From Petrolisthes cinctipes (lineage: Eukaryota; Arthropoda; Malacostraca; Decapoda; Porcellanidae), in NCBI GenBank assembly GCA_033782935.1, contig JAWQEG010001306.1, forward strand, positions 806,001 through 870,000: DNA of 64,000 bases, in the 5' to 3' direction. Shown here piece by piece: positions 51,878-62,905 of the stretch (its first letter is position 1; each line of letters starts with the position of its first letter). Made by a program: the position numbers and the translations under genes. The notes under the pieces were generated by a model that was not told the DNA's origin, ran no database searches, and saw only the letters and a list, made by a program, of their open reading frames with translations.

Positions 51878-53019
51878 GAGTTGTCCCGGTGGTGCCCGCA
51901 TCCCCTTCAGTTGGGATCGGCGTGCCTCTCCAGCACCCTGTCTGCACCACTCCAAGCGTCACTGAAACTACACGCTTGGAGTTTCTACGGGGAGTCCTCA
52001 GCAAAAGGTTCACTAAGGAGACAGTGGACAAGATGTTGAGGGCTCATCGTCAGTCTTCGGTGCGACAATACGAATCGTGCTGGAAAAGATTCCAGGACTT
52101 CTTGCGAAGACACCCCTCCAGGGTCATCTCGGAGGACACAGTCCTGGAATTCCTCACGTGGCTCGCCGATTCCACCAACAGGGCCCCGGCGACGGTGCTT
52201 GCGCATCACGCAGCCCTGTCTGATCCCCTCCTCCTGGGTTTTAACATTAAAGTTTCGGAGAGGCCTCTCTCTCTCCTGAGGATGGGGATTCGGGCGGGGA
52301 CCGCACCTCACCGGGCCCAGGCACCCTCCTGGTCCCTTCATCGTGTCCTTTCCTACCTGACCTTCGAGGGGGTCCCTCTGGAGGTTTGTCACCTCCTCCA
52401 GAAAGCTCTCTTCCTGCTCGCCTTAGCTACAGGTTACAGGGCTTCTCAGTTGGCAGCCCTGACCCGTCACACAGCCTTTTCTTCAGTAACCCCTAACCTT
52501 ACTTCCTTAACCATTTCCCCCTCTCCTGCTTTTCTAGCTAAGAACGAGCAGGCTGACGACAGAATTGGCCCTCTCGCAGTACCCTCGTTCCTGAGGGATG
52601 GAAATTTCCACCCCCTCTGCCCAGTCCACGCCTTTGTGGCATACGTGGAGGCGACGAGAGGGGCTTCTCCGGACCACCTCTTCTACAACTCTAGGTCCGG
52701 TAACCCTCTCTTCCCTAGGTCAATCGCTCGCCTTCTCTGCCGAGTGATAGAGAACGGGGATCCCGGACACGCCCCGAGGGCTCACAGCGTTAGGGGCGTG
52801 GCCGCCTCCCTCGCCTTCCTCAGGACTCACTCGGTGGAGAGGGTCAGGGATTTAGGGGGCTGGGCGTCCACTTCCTCCTTCAGGACGAGGTACCTGTTCC
52901 ACTCGCTCTCCCCTACCCCCTGTGTGGCTATGGGTACTCCACCTCCTATTCCCCAGGGTCCCCGCGGGAGACACATGGGGGGGAGGGGCCGCCCGAAGAG
53001 AAAAGGTCGGGTGATTTAA
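51878..53019 (+). CDS. Tyrosine recombinase (integrase of the element)
   Basis: The frame is offset by -1 from Pol. The recognisable protein starts near TETTRLEFLRGVLSKRFTKE. A SAM-like N-terminal core-binding domain follows (SVRQYESCWKRFQDFLRR, then LEFLTWLADS). The catalytic domain has ATGYRASQL (Arg codon 52438-52440), a Lys in FLAKNEQAD, HSVRG (His 52783-52785, Arg 52792-52794), GGWAS (Trp at 52861) and FRTRYLF with the nucleophile Tyr at 52891-52893. All catalytic positions are filled. It joins the circular cDNA into target DNA without target duplication. The open frame extends far upstream as a shadow of Pol. No Met exists between 51878 and 52033, so the true start is unknown; frameshifting or splicing from Pol is possible. 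Confidence 0.92.
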
Positions 53020-53597
53020 GTCCCGTCACATCATCCCATACCTCATCCACATCTTGTACAGCTTCATACTCATCCCCATTCTTCACGTGTACATATGGTG
53101 AAAGAGAGTCTATAATAAATTACATTGTTACGGAATTCTTGTGTATTCATTTTCCAAACAATTATTAACTACGATGAGTGACAGGAGATATTATTACACA
53201 GGATATCTGGATCCTAGTGTCCTCCTTCATCCCCTCGGGATCACATTACCTGAGCGAGGGCCATAGCCCTAACTCAGAAGACTTGAATAAGGGGGGGGGG
53301 GAAAAAGGGGGGGGGGAGTATCCATGGGAACCTCCCCCCTCCTCTCCTAGGCCCGAACCCTCGAGTCTACCTATAAAGACTTTATGTGTAACAATTCTGG
53401 TCTATAACAGAATGGTCTACGGTTATATGGTATAAGCTACTTCTCCCCCACCACGGCGTTTCACCTAGCCAGTGTCGGGAGGGGCGTTAGCTGCTTCCTC
53501 ACCGGGCTCGGTTACCTTTCCTGCCCTCCGCTCTCAACCACTCTTAACTAGCACGTGATTGCCTCCACCTCACCTCCCACCTACCACATCGCATGCT
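53020..53597 (+). other. 3' untranslated region of the element
   Basis: There is no coding region with family features. The stretch holds an AATAAA polyadenylation signal at 53114-53119, followed at a distance by a guanine tract interrupted once (G11-A5-G10, 53291-53316), and then C/T-rich sequence up to the internal complementary region. A second AATAAA lies in the right terminal repeat at 53968-53973, which could end the full-length RNA. The first might end shorter messages. Both roles are inferred from sequence and position only. Confidence 0.6.
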
Positions 53598-53699
53598 TAG
53601 CAACCAGCTGTACTGGTTTCACTATACCAATAATAGTGCATTTGTCGCGGCTTCTAGCCGCTTAAATTGTATTTATTGGTTTGTGAAACCAGTACAGCT
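53598..53699 (-). repeat. Internal complementary region (both termini joined)
   Basis: 53598-53633 is the reverse complement of the left end (46591-46626). 53634-53699 is the reverse complement of the right end up to 54011. The two halves abut at ...CCAATAA|TAGTGC..., so reading its complement gives the right terminus joined directly to the left terminus. This is the hallmark of DIRS1-type elements, where the region is thought to template completion and circularisation of the cDNA. It also fixes the element ends to the base. Confidence 0.93.
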
Positions 53700-53752
53700 T
53701 CTACTGTCCCACCCACCTCCCGATGCGGCAGGCACTCACTTCTTTCTCATTG

Positions 53753-54011
53753 GAGTGGACGAGCGGTATTCAACGGAGGAGGGGCTTAATACCTCACCTC
53801 ACCACCACCAGGTGGCTCCACTATCAGTACAGCGCCAGATTTGAATTTTATTTACTTCTGATGAACGTCACGGAATTGACCCTTCCAACCCAGATTATGC
53901 CTACACGGGGCCTGGGCTTGTGAAGGGGCCTATTCTATAGCAACCAGCTGTACTGGTTTCACAAACCAATAAATACAATTTAAGCGGCTAGAAGCCGCGA
54001 CAAATGCACTA
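53753..54011 (-). repeat. Right inverted terminal repeat with terminal extension
   Basis: 53753 to about 53970 is the inverted copy of the left repeat (GAGTGGACGAGCGG ... GAATAGG read in reverse). Beyond it, about 40 bp (53972-54011) have no partner at the left end but are copied in the internal complementary region. This extension contains a perfect 6-bp stem with a 3-base loop (GCGGCT-AGA-AGCCGC, 53984-53998). Unequal repeat ends with such an extension are characteristic of DIRS1-like elements. Confidence 0.92.
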
Positions 54012-56609
54012 ATTTTTCTCGTGTTTAGGGCCAGAATTTGAGATATAAACGGATACAGAAGATGCATGCACATATCGACTTTTGGGCACCTAAAAGATCG
54101 ATTTTCAGTATGTTTTTGGCCTGTATTTTGAAAATACTCTAACACGGAGTAGGCATATACAGATACCTTCTGGGACCTCTAAATATCGAATTTTCGGGTG
54201 TTTTGGGACTGAATTTGAGATATCGATTTTTTGGCACCTAAAATGTCGATTTTTAGCATGTTTTTAGCCTATATTTTGAAAATATTCTAGCACTGAGTAG
54301 GCATGTACAGATTGCTTCTGGGACCACAAAATATTGAATTTTCGGGTGTTTTGAGCCTGAATTTGAGATATAAACGGGTACAGAAGATACATGCACATAT
54401 TGACTTTGGGCACCAAAAATATCGATTTTCAGCATGTTTTGGGCCTGAATTTTGAAAATACTCTAACACGGAGTAGGCATGTACAGATCGCTTCTAGGAC
54501 CCCAAAATATCGAATTTTCGGGTGTTTAGGGCCAGAATTTGAGATATAAACGGATACAGAAGATGCATGCACATATCGACTTTTGGGCACCTAAAAGATC
54601 GATTTTCAGTATGCTTTTAGCCTGTATTTTGAAAATACTCTAACACGGAGTAGGCATATACAGATACCTTCTGGGACCTCTAAATATCGAATTTTCGGGT
54701 GTTTTGGGACTGAATTTGAGATATCGATTTTTTGGCACCTAAGATGTCGATTTTTAGCATGTTTTTAGCCTATATTTTGAAAATATTCTAGCACTGTGTA
54801 GGCATGTACAGATTGCTTCTGGGACCCCAAAATATTGAATTTTCGGGTGTTTTGAGCCTGAATTTGAGATATAAACGGGTACAGAAGATACATGCACATA
54901 CTGACTTTGGGCACCAAAAATATCGATTTTCAGCATGTTTTGGGCCTGAATTTTGAAAATACTTTAACACGGAGTAGGCATGTACAGATCGCTTCTGGGA
55001 CCCCAAAATATCGAATTTTCGGGTGTTTAGGGCCAGAATTTGAGATAAAAACGGGTACAGAAGATGCATGCACATATCGACTTTTGGGCACCTAAAAGAT
55101 CGATTTTCAGTATGTTTTTGGCCTGTATTTTGAAAATACTCTAACACGGAGTAGGCATGTACAGATACCTTCTGGGACCTCTAAATATCGAATTTTCGGG
55201 TGTTATGGGACTGAATTTGAGATATCGATTTTTTGGCACATATAATATCGATTTTTAGCATGTTTTTAGCCTATATTTTGAAAATATTCTAGCACTGAGT
55301 AGGCATGTACAGATTGCTTCTGGGACCCCAAAATATTGAATTTTCGGGTGTTTTGAGCCAGAATATGAGATATAAACGGGTACAGAAGATATATGCACAT
55401 ATTGACTTTGGGCATCTAAAATATCGATTTTCAGCATGTTTTGGGCCTGTATTTTGAAAATACACTGAGTAGGCATGTACAGATTGCTTCTGGGACCCCA
55501 AAATATTAAATTTTCGGGTGTTTTGAGCTTGAATTTGAGATATAAACGGGTACTGAAGATGCATGCACATATCGACTTTTGGGCACCTAAAAGATCGATT
55601 TTCAGTATGTTTTTGGCCTGTATTTTGAAAATACTCTAACACGGAGTAGGCATGTACAGATACCTTCTGGGACCTCTAAATATCGAATTTTCGGGTGTTT
55701 TGGGACTGAATTTGAGATATCGATTTTTTGGCACCTAAAATGTCGATTTTTAGCATGTTTTTAGCCTATATTTTGAAAATATTCTAGCACTGTGTAGGCA
55801 TGTACAGATTGCTTCTGGGACCCCAAAATATTGAATTTTCGGGTGTTTTGAGCCTGAATTTGAGATATAAACGGGTACAGAAGATACATGCACATATTGA
55901 CTTTGGGCGCCAAAAATATCGATTTTCAGCATGTTTTGGGCCTGAATTTTGAAAATACTTTAACACGGAGTAGGCATGTACAGATCGCTTCTGGGACCCC
56001 AAAATATCGAATTTTCGGGTGTTTAGGGCCAGAATTTGAGATATAAACGGGTACAGAAGATACATGCACATATCGACTTTTGGGCACCTAAAAGATCGAT
56101 TTTCAGTATGTTTTTGGCCTGTATTTTGAAAATACTCTAACACGGAGTAGGCATGTACAGATACCTTCTGGGACCTCTAAATATCGAATTTTCGGGTGTT
56201 TTGGGACTGAATTTGAGATATCGATTTTTTGGCACCTAAAATGTCGATTTTTAGCATGTTTTTAGCCTATATTTTGAAAATATTCTAGCACTGTGTAGGC
56301 ATGTACAGATTGCTTCTGGGACCCCAAAATATTGAATTTTCGGGTGTTTTGAGCCTGAATTTGAGATATAAACGGGTACTGAAGATGCATGCATGTTTTG
56401 AGCATGTATTTTGAAAATACTCTAACACGGAGTAGGTATGTACAGATCGCTTCTGGGACCCTAAAATATCGAATTTTCGGGTGTTTTGAGACTGAATTTG
56501 AGATATCGACTTTTTGGCACCTAAAAGATCGATTTTTAGCATGTTTTTAGCCTATATTTTGAAAATATTCTAGCACTGAGTAGGCATGTACAGATTGCTT
56601 CTGGGACCC

Positions 56610-59600
56610 CAAAATATTGAATTTTCGGGTGTTTTGAGCCTGAATTTGAGATATAAACGGGTACAGAAGATACATGCACATATTGACTTTGGGCACCTAA
56701 AAGATCGATTTTCAGTATGTTTTTGGCCTGTATTTTGAAAATACTCTAACACGGAGTAGGCATGTACAGATACCTTCTGGGACCTCTAAATATCGAATTT
56801 TCGGGTGTTTTGGGACTAAATTTGAGATATCGATTTTTTGGCACCTAAAATGTCGATTTTTATCATGTTTTTAGCCTATATTTTGAAAATATTATAGCAC
56901 TGTGTAGGCATGTACAGATTGCTTCTGGATCCCAAAATATTGAATTTTCGGGTGTTTTGAGCCTGAATTTGAGATATAAACGGGTACAGAAGATACATGC
57001 ACATATTGACTTTGGGCATCTAAAATATCGATTTTCAGCATGTTTTGGGCCTGTATTTTGAAAATACACTGAGTAGGCATGTACAGATTGCTTCTGGGAC
57101 CCCAAAATATTAAATTTTCGGGTGTTTTGAGCTTGAATTTGAGATATAAACGGGTACTGAAGATGCATGCACATATCGACTTTTGGGCACCTAAAAGATC
57201 GATTTTCAGTATGTTTTTGGCCTGTATTTTGAAAATACTCTAACACTGAGTAGGCATGTACAGATACCTTCTGGGACCTCTAAATATCGAATTTTCGGGT
57301 GTTTTGGGACTGAATTTGAGATATCGATTTTTTGGCACCTAAAATGTCGATTTTTAGCTTGTTTTTAGCCTATATTTTGAAAATATTCTAGCACTGTGTA
57401 GGCATGTACAGATTGCTTCTGGGACCCCAAAATATTGAAATTTCGGTTGTTTTGAGCCTGAATTTGAGATATAAACGGGTACAGAAGATACATGCACATA
57501 TTGACTTTGGGCACAAAAAATATCGATTTTCAGCATGTTTTGGGCCTGAATTTTGAAAATACTTTAACACGGAGTAGGCATGTACAGATCGCTTCTGGGA
57601 CCCCAAAATATCGAATTTTCGGGTGTTTAGGGCCAGAAATTGAGATATAAACGGGTACAGAAGATGCATGCACATATCGACTTTTGGGCACCTAAAAGAT
57701 CGATTTTCAGTATGTTTTTGGCCTGTATTTTGAAAATACTCTAACACGGAATAGGCATGTACAGATACCTTCTGGGACCTCTAAATATCGAATTTTCAGG
57801 TGTTATGGGACTGAATTTGAGATATCGATTTTTTGGCACCTATAATATCGATTTTTAGCATGTTTTTAGCCTATATTTTAAAAATATTCTAGCACTGAGT
57901 AGGCATGTACAGATTGCTTCTGGGACCCCAAAATATTGAATTTTCGGGTGTTTTGAGCCTGAATTTGAGATATAAACGGGTACAGAAGATGCACATATTG
58001 ACTTTGGGCACCAAAAATATCGATTTTCAGCATGTTTTGGGCCTGAATTTTGAAAATACTCTAACACGGTGTAGGCATGTACAGATTGCTTCTGGGACCC
58101 CAAAATATTGAATTTTCGGGTGTTTTGAGCCTGAATTTGAGATATAAACGGGTACTGAAGATGCATGCATGTTTTGAGCATGTATTTTGAAAATACTCTA
58201 ACACGGAGTAGGTATGTACAGATCGCTTCTGGGACCCTAAAATATCGAATTTTCGGGTGTTTTGAGACTGAATTTGAGATATCGACTTTTTGGCACCTAA
58301 AAGATCGATTTTTAGCATGTTTTTAGCCTATATTTTGAAAATATTCTAGCACTGAGTAGGCATGTACAGATTGCTTCTGGGACCCCAAAATATTGAATTT
58401 TCGGGTGTTTTGAGCCTGAATTTGAGATATAAACGGGTACAGAAGATACATGCACATATTGACTTTGGGCACCAAAAATATCGATTTTCAGCATGTTTTG
58501 GGCCAGTATTTTGAAAATACTCTAACACTGAGTAGCCATGTACAGATTGCTTTTGGGACCCCAAAATATTGAATTTTCGGGTGTTTTGAGCCTGAATTTG
58601 AGATATAAACGGGTACTGAAGATGCATGCACATATCGACTTTTGTGCACCTAAAAGATCGATTTTCAGTATATTTTAAGCATGTATTTTGAAAATACTCT
58701 AACACGGAGTAGGCATGTACAGATCGCTTCTGGGACCCCTAAATATCGAATTTTCGGGTGTTTTGGGACTGAATTTGAGATATCGACTTTTTGGCACCTA
58801 AAATATCGATTTTTAGCATGTTTTTAGCCTATATTTTGAAAATATTCTAGCACTGAGTAGGCATGTACAGATTGCTTCTGGGACCCCAAAATATTGAATT
58901 TTCGGGTGTTTTGAGGCTGAATTTGAGATATAAACGGGTACAGAAGATACATGCACATATTGACTTTGGGCACCAAAAATATCGATTTTCAGCATGTTTT
59001 GGGCCTGAATTTTGAAAATACTCTAACACGGAGTAGGCATGTACAGATCGCTTCTGGGACCCCAAAATATTGAATTTTCGGGTGTTTAGGGCCAGAATTT
59101 GAGATATAAACGGGTACAGAAGATGCATGCACATATCGACTTTTGGGCACCTAAAAGATCGATTTTCAGTATGTTTTTGGCCTGTATTTTGAAAATACTC
59201 TAACACGGAGTAGGCATGTACAGATACCTTCTGGGACCTCTAAATATCGAATTTTCGGGTGTTTTGGGACTGAATTTGAGATATCGATTTTTTGGCACCT
59301 AAAATGTCGATTTTTAGCATGTTTTTAGCCTATATTTTGAAAATATTCTAGCACTGTGTAGGCATGTACAGATTGCTTCTGGGACCCCAAAATATTGAAT
59401 TTTTGGGTGTTTTGAGCCTGAATTTGAGATATAAACGGGTACAGAAGATACATGCACATATTGACTTTGGGCATCTAAAATATCAATTTTCAGCATGTTT
59501 TGGGCCTGTATTTTGAAAATACTCTAACACTGAGTAGGCATGTACAGATTGCTTCTGTGACCCCAAAATATTGAATTTTCGGGTGTTTTGAGCCTGAATT

Positions 59601-60387
59601 TGAGATATAAACGGGTACTGAAGATGCATGCACATATCGACTTTTGGGCACCTAAAAGATCGATTTTCAGTATGTTTTGAGCATGTATTTTGAAAATACT
59701 CTAACACGGAGTAGGCATGTACAGATCGCTTCTGGGACCCCTAAATATCGAATTTTCGGGTGTTTGGGACTGAAATTGAGATATCGACTTTTTGGCACCT
59801 AAAAGATCGATTTTTAGCATGTTTTTAGCCTATATTTTGAAAATATTCTAGCACTGAGTAGGCATGTACAGATTGCTTCTGGGACCAAAAAATATTGAAT
59901 TTTCGGGTGTTTTGAGCCTGAATTTGAGATATAAACGGGTACAGAAGATACATGCACATATTGACTTTGGGCACCAAAAATATCGATTTTCAGCATGTTT
60001 TGGGCCTGTATTTTGAAAATACTCTAACACTGAGTAGGCATGTACAGATTGCTTCTGGGACCCCAAAATATTGAATTTTCGGGTGTTTTGAGCCTGTATT
60101 TGAGATATAAACGGGTACAGAAGATACATGCACATATTGACTTTGGGCACCAAAAATATCGATTTTCAGCATGTTATGGGCCTGAATTTTGAAAATACTC
60201 TATCACGGAGTAGGCATGTACAGATCGCTTCTGGGAACTCTAAATATCGAATTTTCGGGTGTTTTGGGACTGAATTTGAGATATCGATTTTTTGGCACCT
60301 AAAAGATCGATTTTTAGCATGTTTTTAGCCTATATTTTGAAAATATTCTAGCACTGAGTAGGCATGTACAGATTGCTTCTGGGACCA
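56610..60387 (-). repeat. 3.78-kb segmental duplication of satellite, copy 1
   Basis: This segment matches 60388 onward at an offset of 3778 bp. Shared private variants include GGGACTAAATTTGAG, TTTTTATCATGTTTTTAG, TTGCTTCTGGATCCC, AATACACTGAGTAGG, TTTTTAGCTTGTTTTT, GAAATTTCGGTTGTTTTG, ACAGAAGATGCACATATTG and GATGCATGCATGTTTTGAG. The left edge is between about 56610 and 56810. Several units inside carry deletions that remove part of S1, and these make the copies easy to track. Confidence 0.82.
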
Positions 60388-62905
60388 CAAAATATTGAAT
60401 TTTCGGGTGTTTTGAGCCTGAATTTGAGATATAAACGGGTACAGAAGATACATGCACATATTGACTTTGGGCACCTAAAAGATCGATTTTCAGTATGTTT
60501 TTGGCCTGTATTTTGAAAATACTCTAACACGGAGTAGGCATGTACAGATACCTTCTGGGACCTCTAAATATCGAATTTTCGGGTGTTTTGGGACTAAATT
60601 TGAGATATCGATTTTTTGGCACCTAAAATGTCGATTTTTATCATGTTTTTAGCCTATATTTTGAAAATATTATAGCACTGTGTAGGCATGTACAGATTGC
60701 TTCTGGATCCCAAAATATTGAATTTTCGGGTGTTTTGAGCCTGAATTTGAGATATAAACGGGTACAGAAGATACATGCACATATTGACTTTGGGCATCTA
60801 AAATATCGATTTTCAGCATGTTTTGGGCCTGTATTTTGAAAATACACTGAGTAGGCATGTACAGATTGCTTCTGGGACCCCAAAATATTAAATTTTCGGG
60901 TGTTTTGAGCTTGAATTTGAGATATAAACGGGTACTGAAGATGCATGCACATATCGACTTTTGGGCACCTAAAAGATCGATTTTCAGTATGTTTTTGGCC
61001 TGTATTTTGAAAATACTCTAACACTGAGTAGGCATGTACAGATACCTTCTGGGACCTCTAAATATCGAATTTTCGGGTGTTTTGGGACTGAATTTGAGAT
61101 ATCGATTTTTTGGCACCTAAAATGTCGATTTTTAGCTTGTTTTTAGCCTATATTTTGAAAATATTCTAGCACTGTGTAGGCATGTACAGATTGCTTCTGG
61201 GACCCCAAAATATTGAAATTTCGGTTGTTTTGAGCCTGAATTTGAGATATAAACGGGTACAGAAGATACATGCACATATTGACTTTGGGCACAAAAAATA
61301 TCGATTTTCAGCATGTTTTGGGCCTGAATTTTGAAAATACTTTAACACGGAGTAGGCATGTACAGATCGCTTCTGGGACCCCAAAATATCGAATTTTCGG
61401 GTGTTTAGGGCCAGAAATTGAGATATAAACGGGTACAGAAGATGCATGCACATATCGACTTTTGGGCACCTAAAAGATCGATTTTCAGTATGTTTTTGGC
61501 CTGTATTTTGAAAATACTCTAACACGGAATAGGCATGTACAGATACCTTCTGGGACCTCTAAATATCGAATTTTCAGGTGTTATGGGACTGAATTTGAGA
61601 TATCGATTTTTTGGCACCTATAATATCGATTTTTAGCATGTTTTTAGCCTATATTTTAAAAATATTCTAGCACTGAGTAGGCATGTACAGATTGCTTCTG
61701 GGACCCCAAAATATTGAATTTTCGGGTGTTTTGAGCCTGAATTTGAGATATAAACGGGTACAGAAGATGCACATATTGACTTTGGGCACCAAAAATATCG
61801 ATTTTCAGCATGTTTTGGGCCTGAATTTTGAAAATACTCTAACACGGAGTAGGCATGTACAGATTGCTTCTGGGACCCCAAAATATTGAATTTTCGGGTG
61901 TTTTGAGCCTGAATTTGAGATATAAACGGGTACTGAAGATGCATGCATGTTTTGAGCATGTATTTTGAAAATACTCTAACACGGAGTAGGTATGTACAGA
62001 TCGCTTCTGGGACCCTAAAATATCGAATTTTCGGGTGTTTTGAGACTGAATTTGAGATATCGACTTTTTGGCACCTAAAAGATCGATTTTTAGCATGTTT
62101 TTAGCCTATATTTTGAAAATATTCTAGCACTGAGTAGGCATGTACAGATTGCTTCTGGGACCCCAAAATATTGAATTTTCGGGTGTTTTGAGCCTGAATT
62201 TGAGATATAAACGGGTACAGAAGATACATGCACATATTGACTTTGGGCACCAAAAATATCGATTTTCAGCATGTTTTGGGCCAGTATTTTGAAAATACTC
62301 TAACACTGAGTAGGCATGTACAGATTGCTTTTGGGACCCCAAAATATTGAATTTTCGGGTGTTTTGAGACTGAATTTGAGATATAAACGGGTACTGAAGA
62401 TGCATGCACATATCGACTTTTGTGCACCTAAAAGATCGATTTTCAGTATATTTTAAGCATGTATTTTGAAAATACTCTAACACGGAGTAGGCATGTACAG
62501 ATCGCTTCTGGGACCACTAAATATCGAATTTTCGGGTGTTTTGGGACTGAATTTGAGATATCGACTTTTTGGCACCTAAAATATCGATTTTTAGCATGTT
62601 TTTAGCCTATATTTTGAAAATATTCTAGCACTGAGTAGGCATGTACAGATTGCTTCTGGGACCCCAAAATATTGAATTTTCGGGTGTTTTGAGGCTGAAT
62701 TTGAGATATAAACGGGTACAGAAGATACATGCACATATTGACTTTGGGCACCAAAAATATCGATTTTCAGCATGTTTTGGGCCTGAATTTTGAAAATACT
62801 CTAACACGGAGTAGGCATGTACAGATCGCTTCTGGGACCCCAAAATATTGAATTTTCGGGTGTTTAGGGCCAGAATTTGAGATATAAACGGGTACAGAAG
62901 ATGCA
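60388..62905 (-). repeat. 3.78-kb segmental duplication, truncated copy 2
   Basis: Second copy of 56610-59130, nearly identical, with single differences (for example GGGACCACAAAATATTG near 60383 and GGGACCACTAAATATC near 62515). It breaks off at about 62900. There the S1 sequence GGGCCAGAATTTGAG runs into the short CAGAAGATGCACATATTG variant and the array restarts at an earlier point of the same segment. Confidence 0.8.

Larger units (their letters stand above)
46591..54011 (+). mobile_element. DIRS1-like tyrosine-recombinase retrotransposon (7421 bp)
   Basis: The element is bounded by TTATTGGTATAG at the left and GACAAATGCACTA at the right. Removing it leaves AAAATATCGA joined to ATTTTTCTCGTGTTTAGGG, which continues the satellite in phase (consensus ATATCGAATTTTCGGGTG) with no target-site duplication. 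It has inverted terminal repeats, an internal complementary region, a Gag, a Pol with reverse transcriptase and RNase H, and a tyrosine recombinase, in DIRS1 order. Split direct repeats, as in Ngaro or PAT elements, are absent. GC content is strikingly higher than in the surrounding satellite. DIRS-type elements are copied through RNA, form circular DNA and integrate by recombinase; that is family knowledge. This copy appears complete in structure but has at least one likely frameshift in Pol. Confidence 0.95.

Noticed and set aside
53593..53923. Short open frames across the internal complementary region and right repeat
   Set aside because: They overlap structural repeats whose sequence is constrained by complementarity. 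The peptides have no recognisable features.
46591..54011. LTR retrotransposon or endogenous retrovirus
   Set aside because: There are no direct long terminal repeats, no protease or DDE integrase and no target duplication. Inverted repeats, an internal complementary region and a tyrosine recombinase identify a DIRS-type element.
46591..54011. Ngaro or PAT-type element
   Set aside because: Those have split direct repeats. This element has inverted termini and an internal region complementary to both, as in DIRS1.
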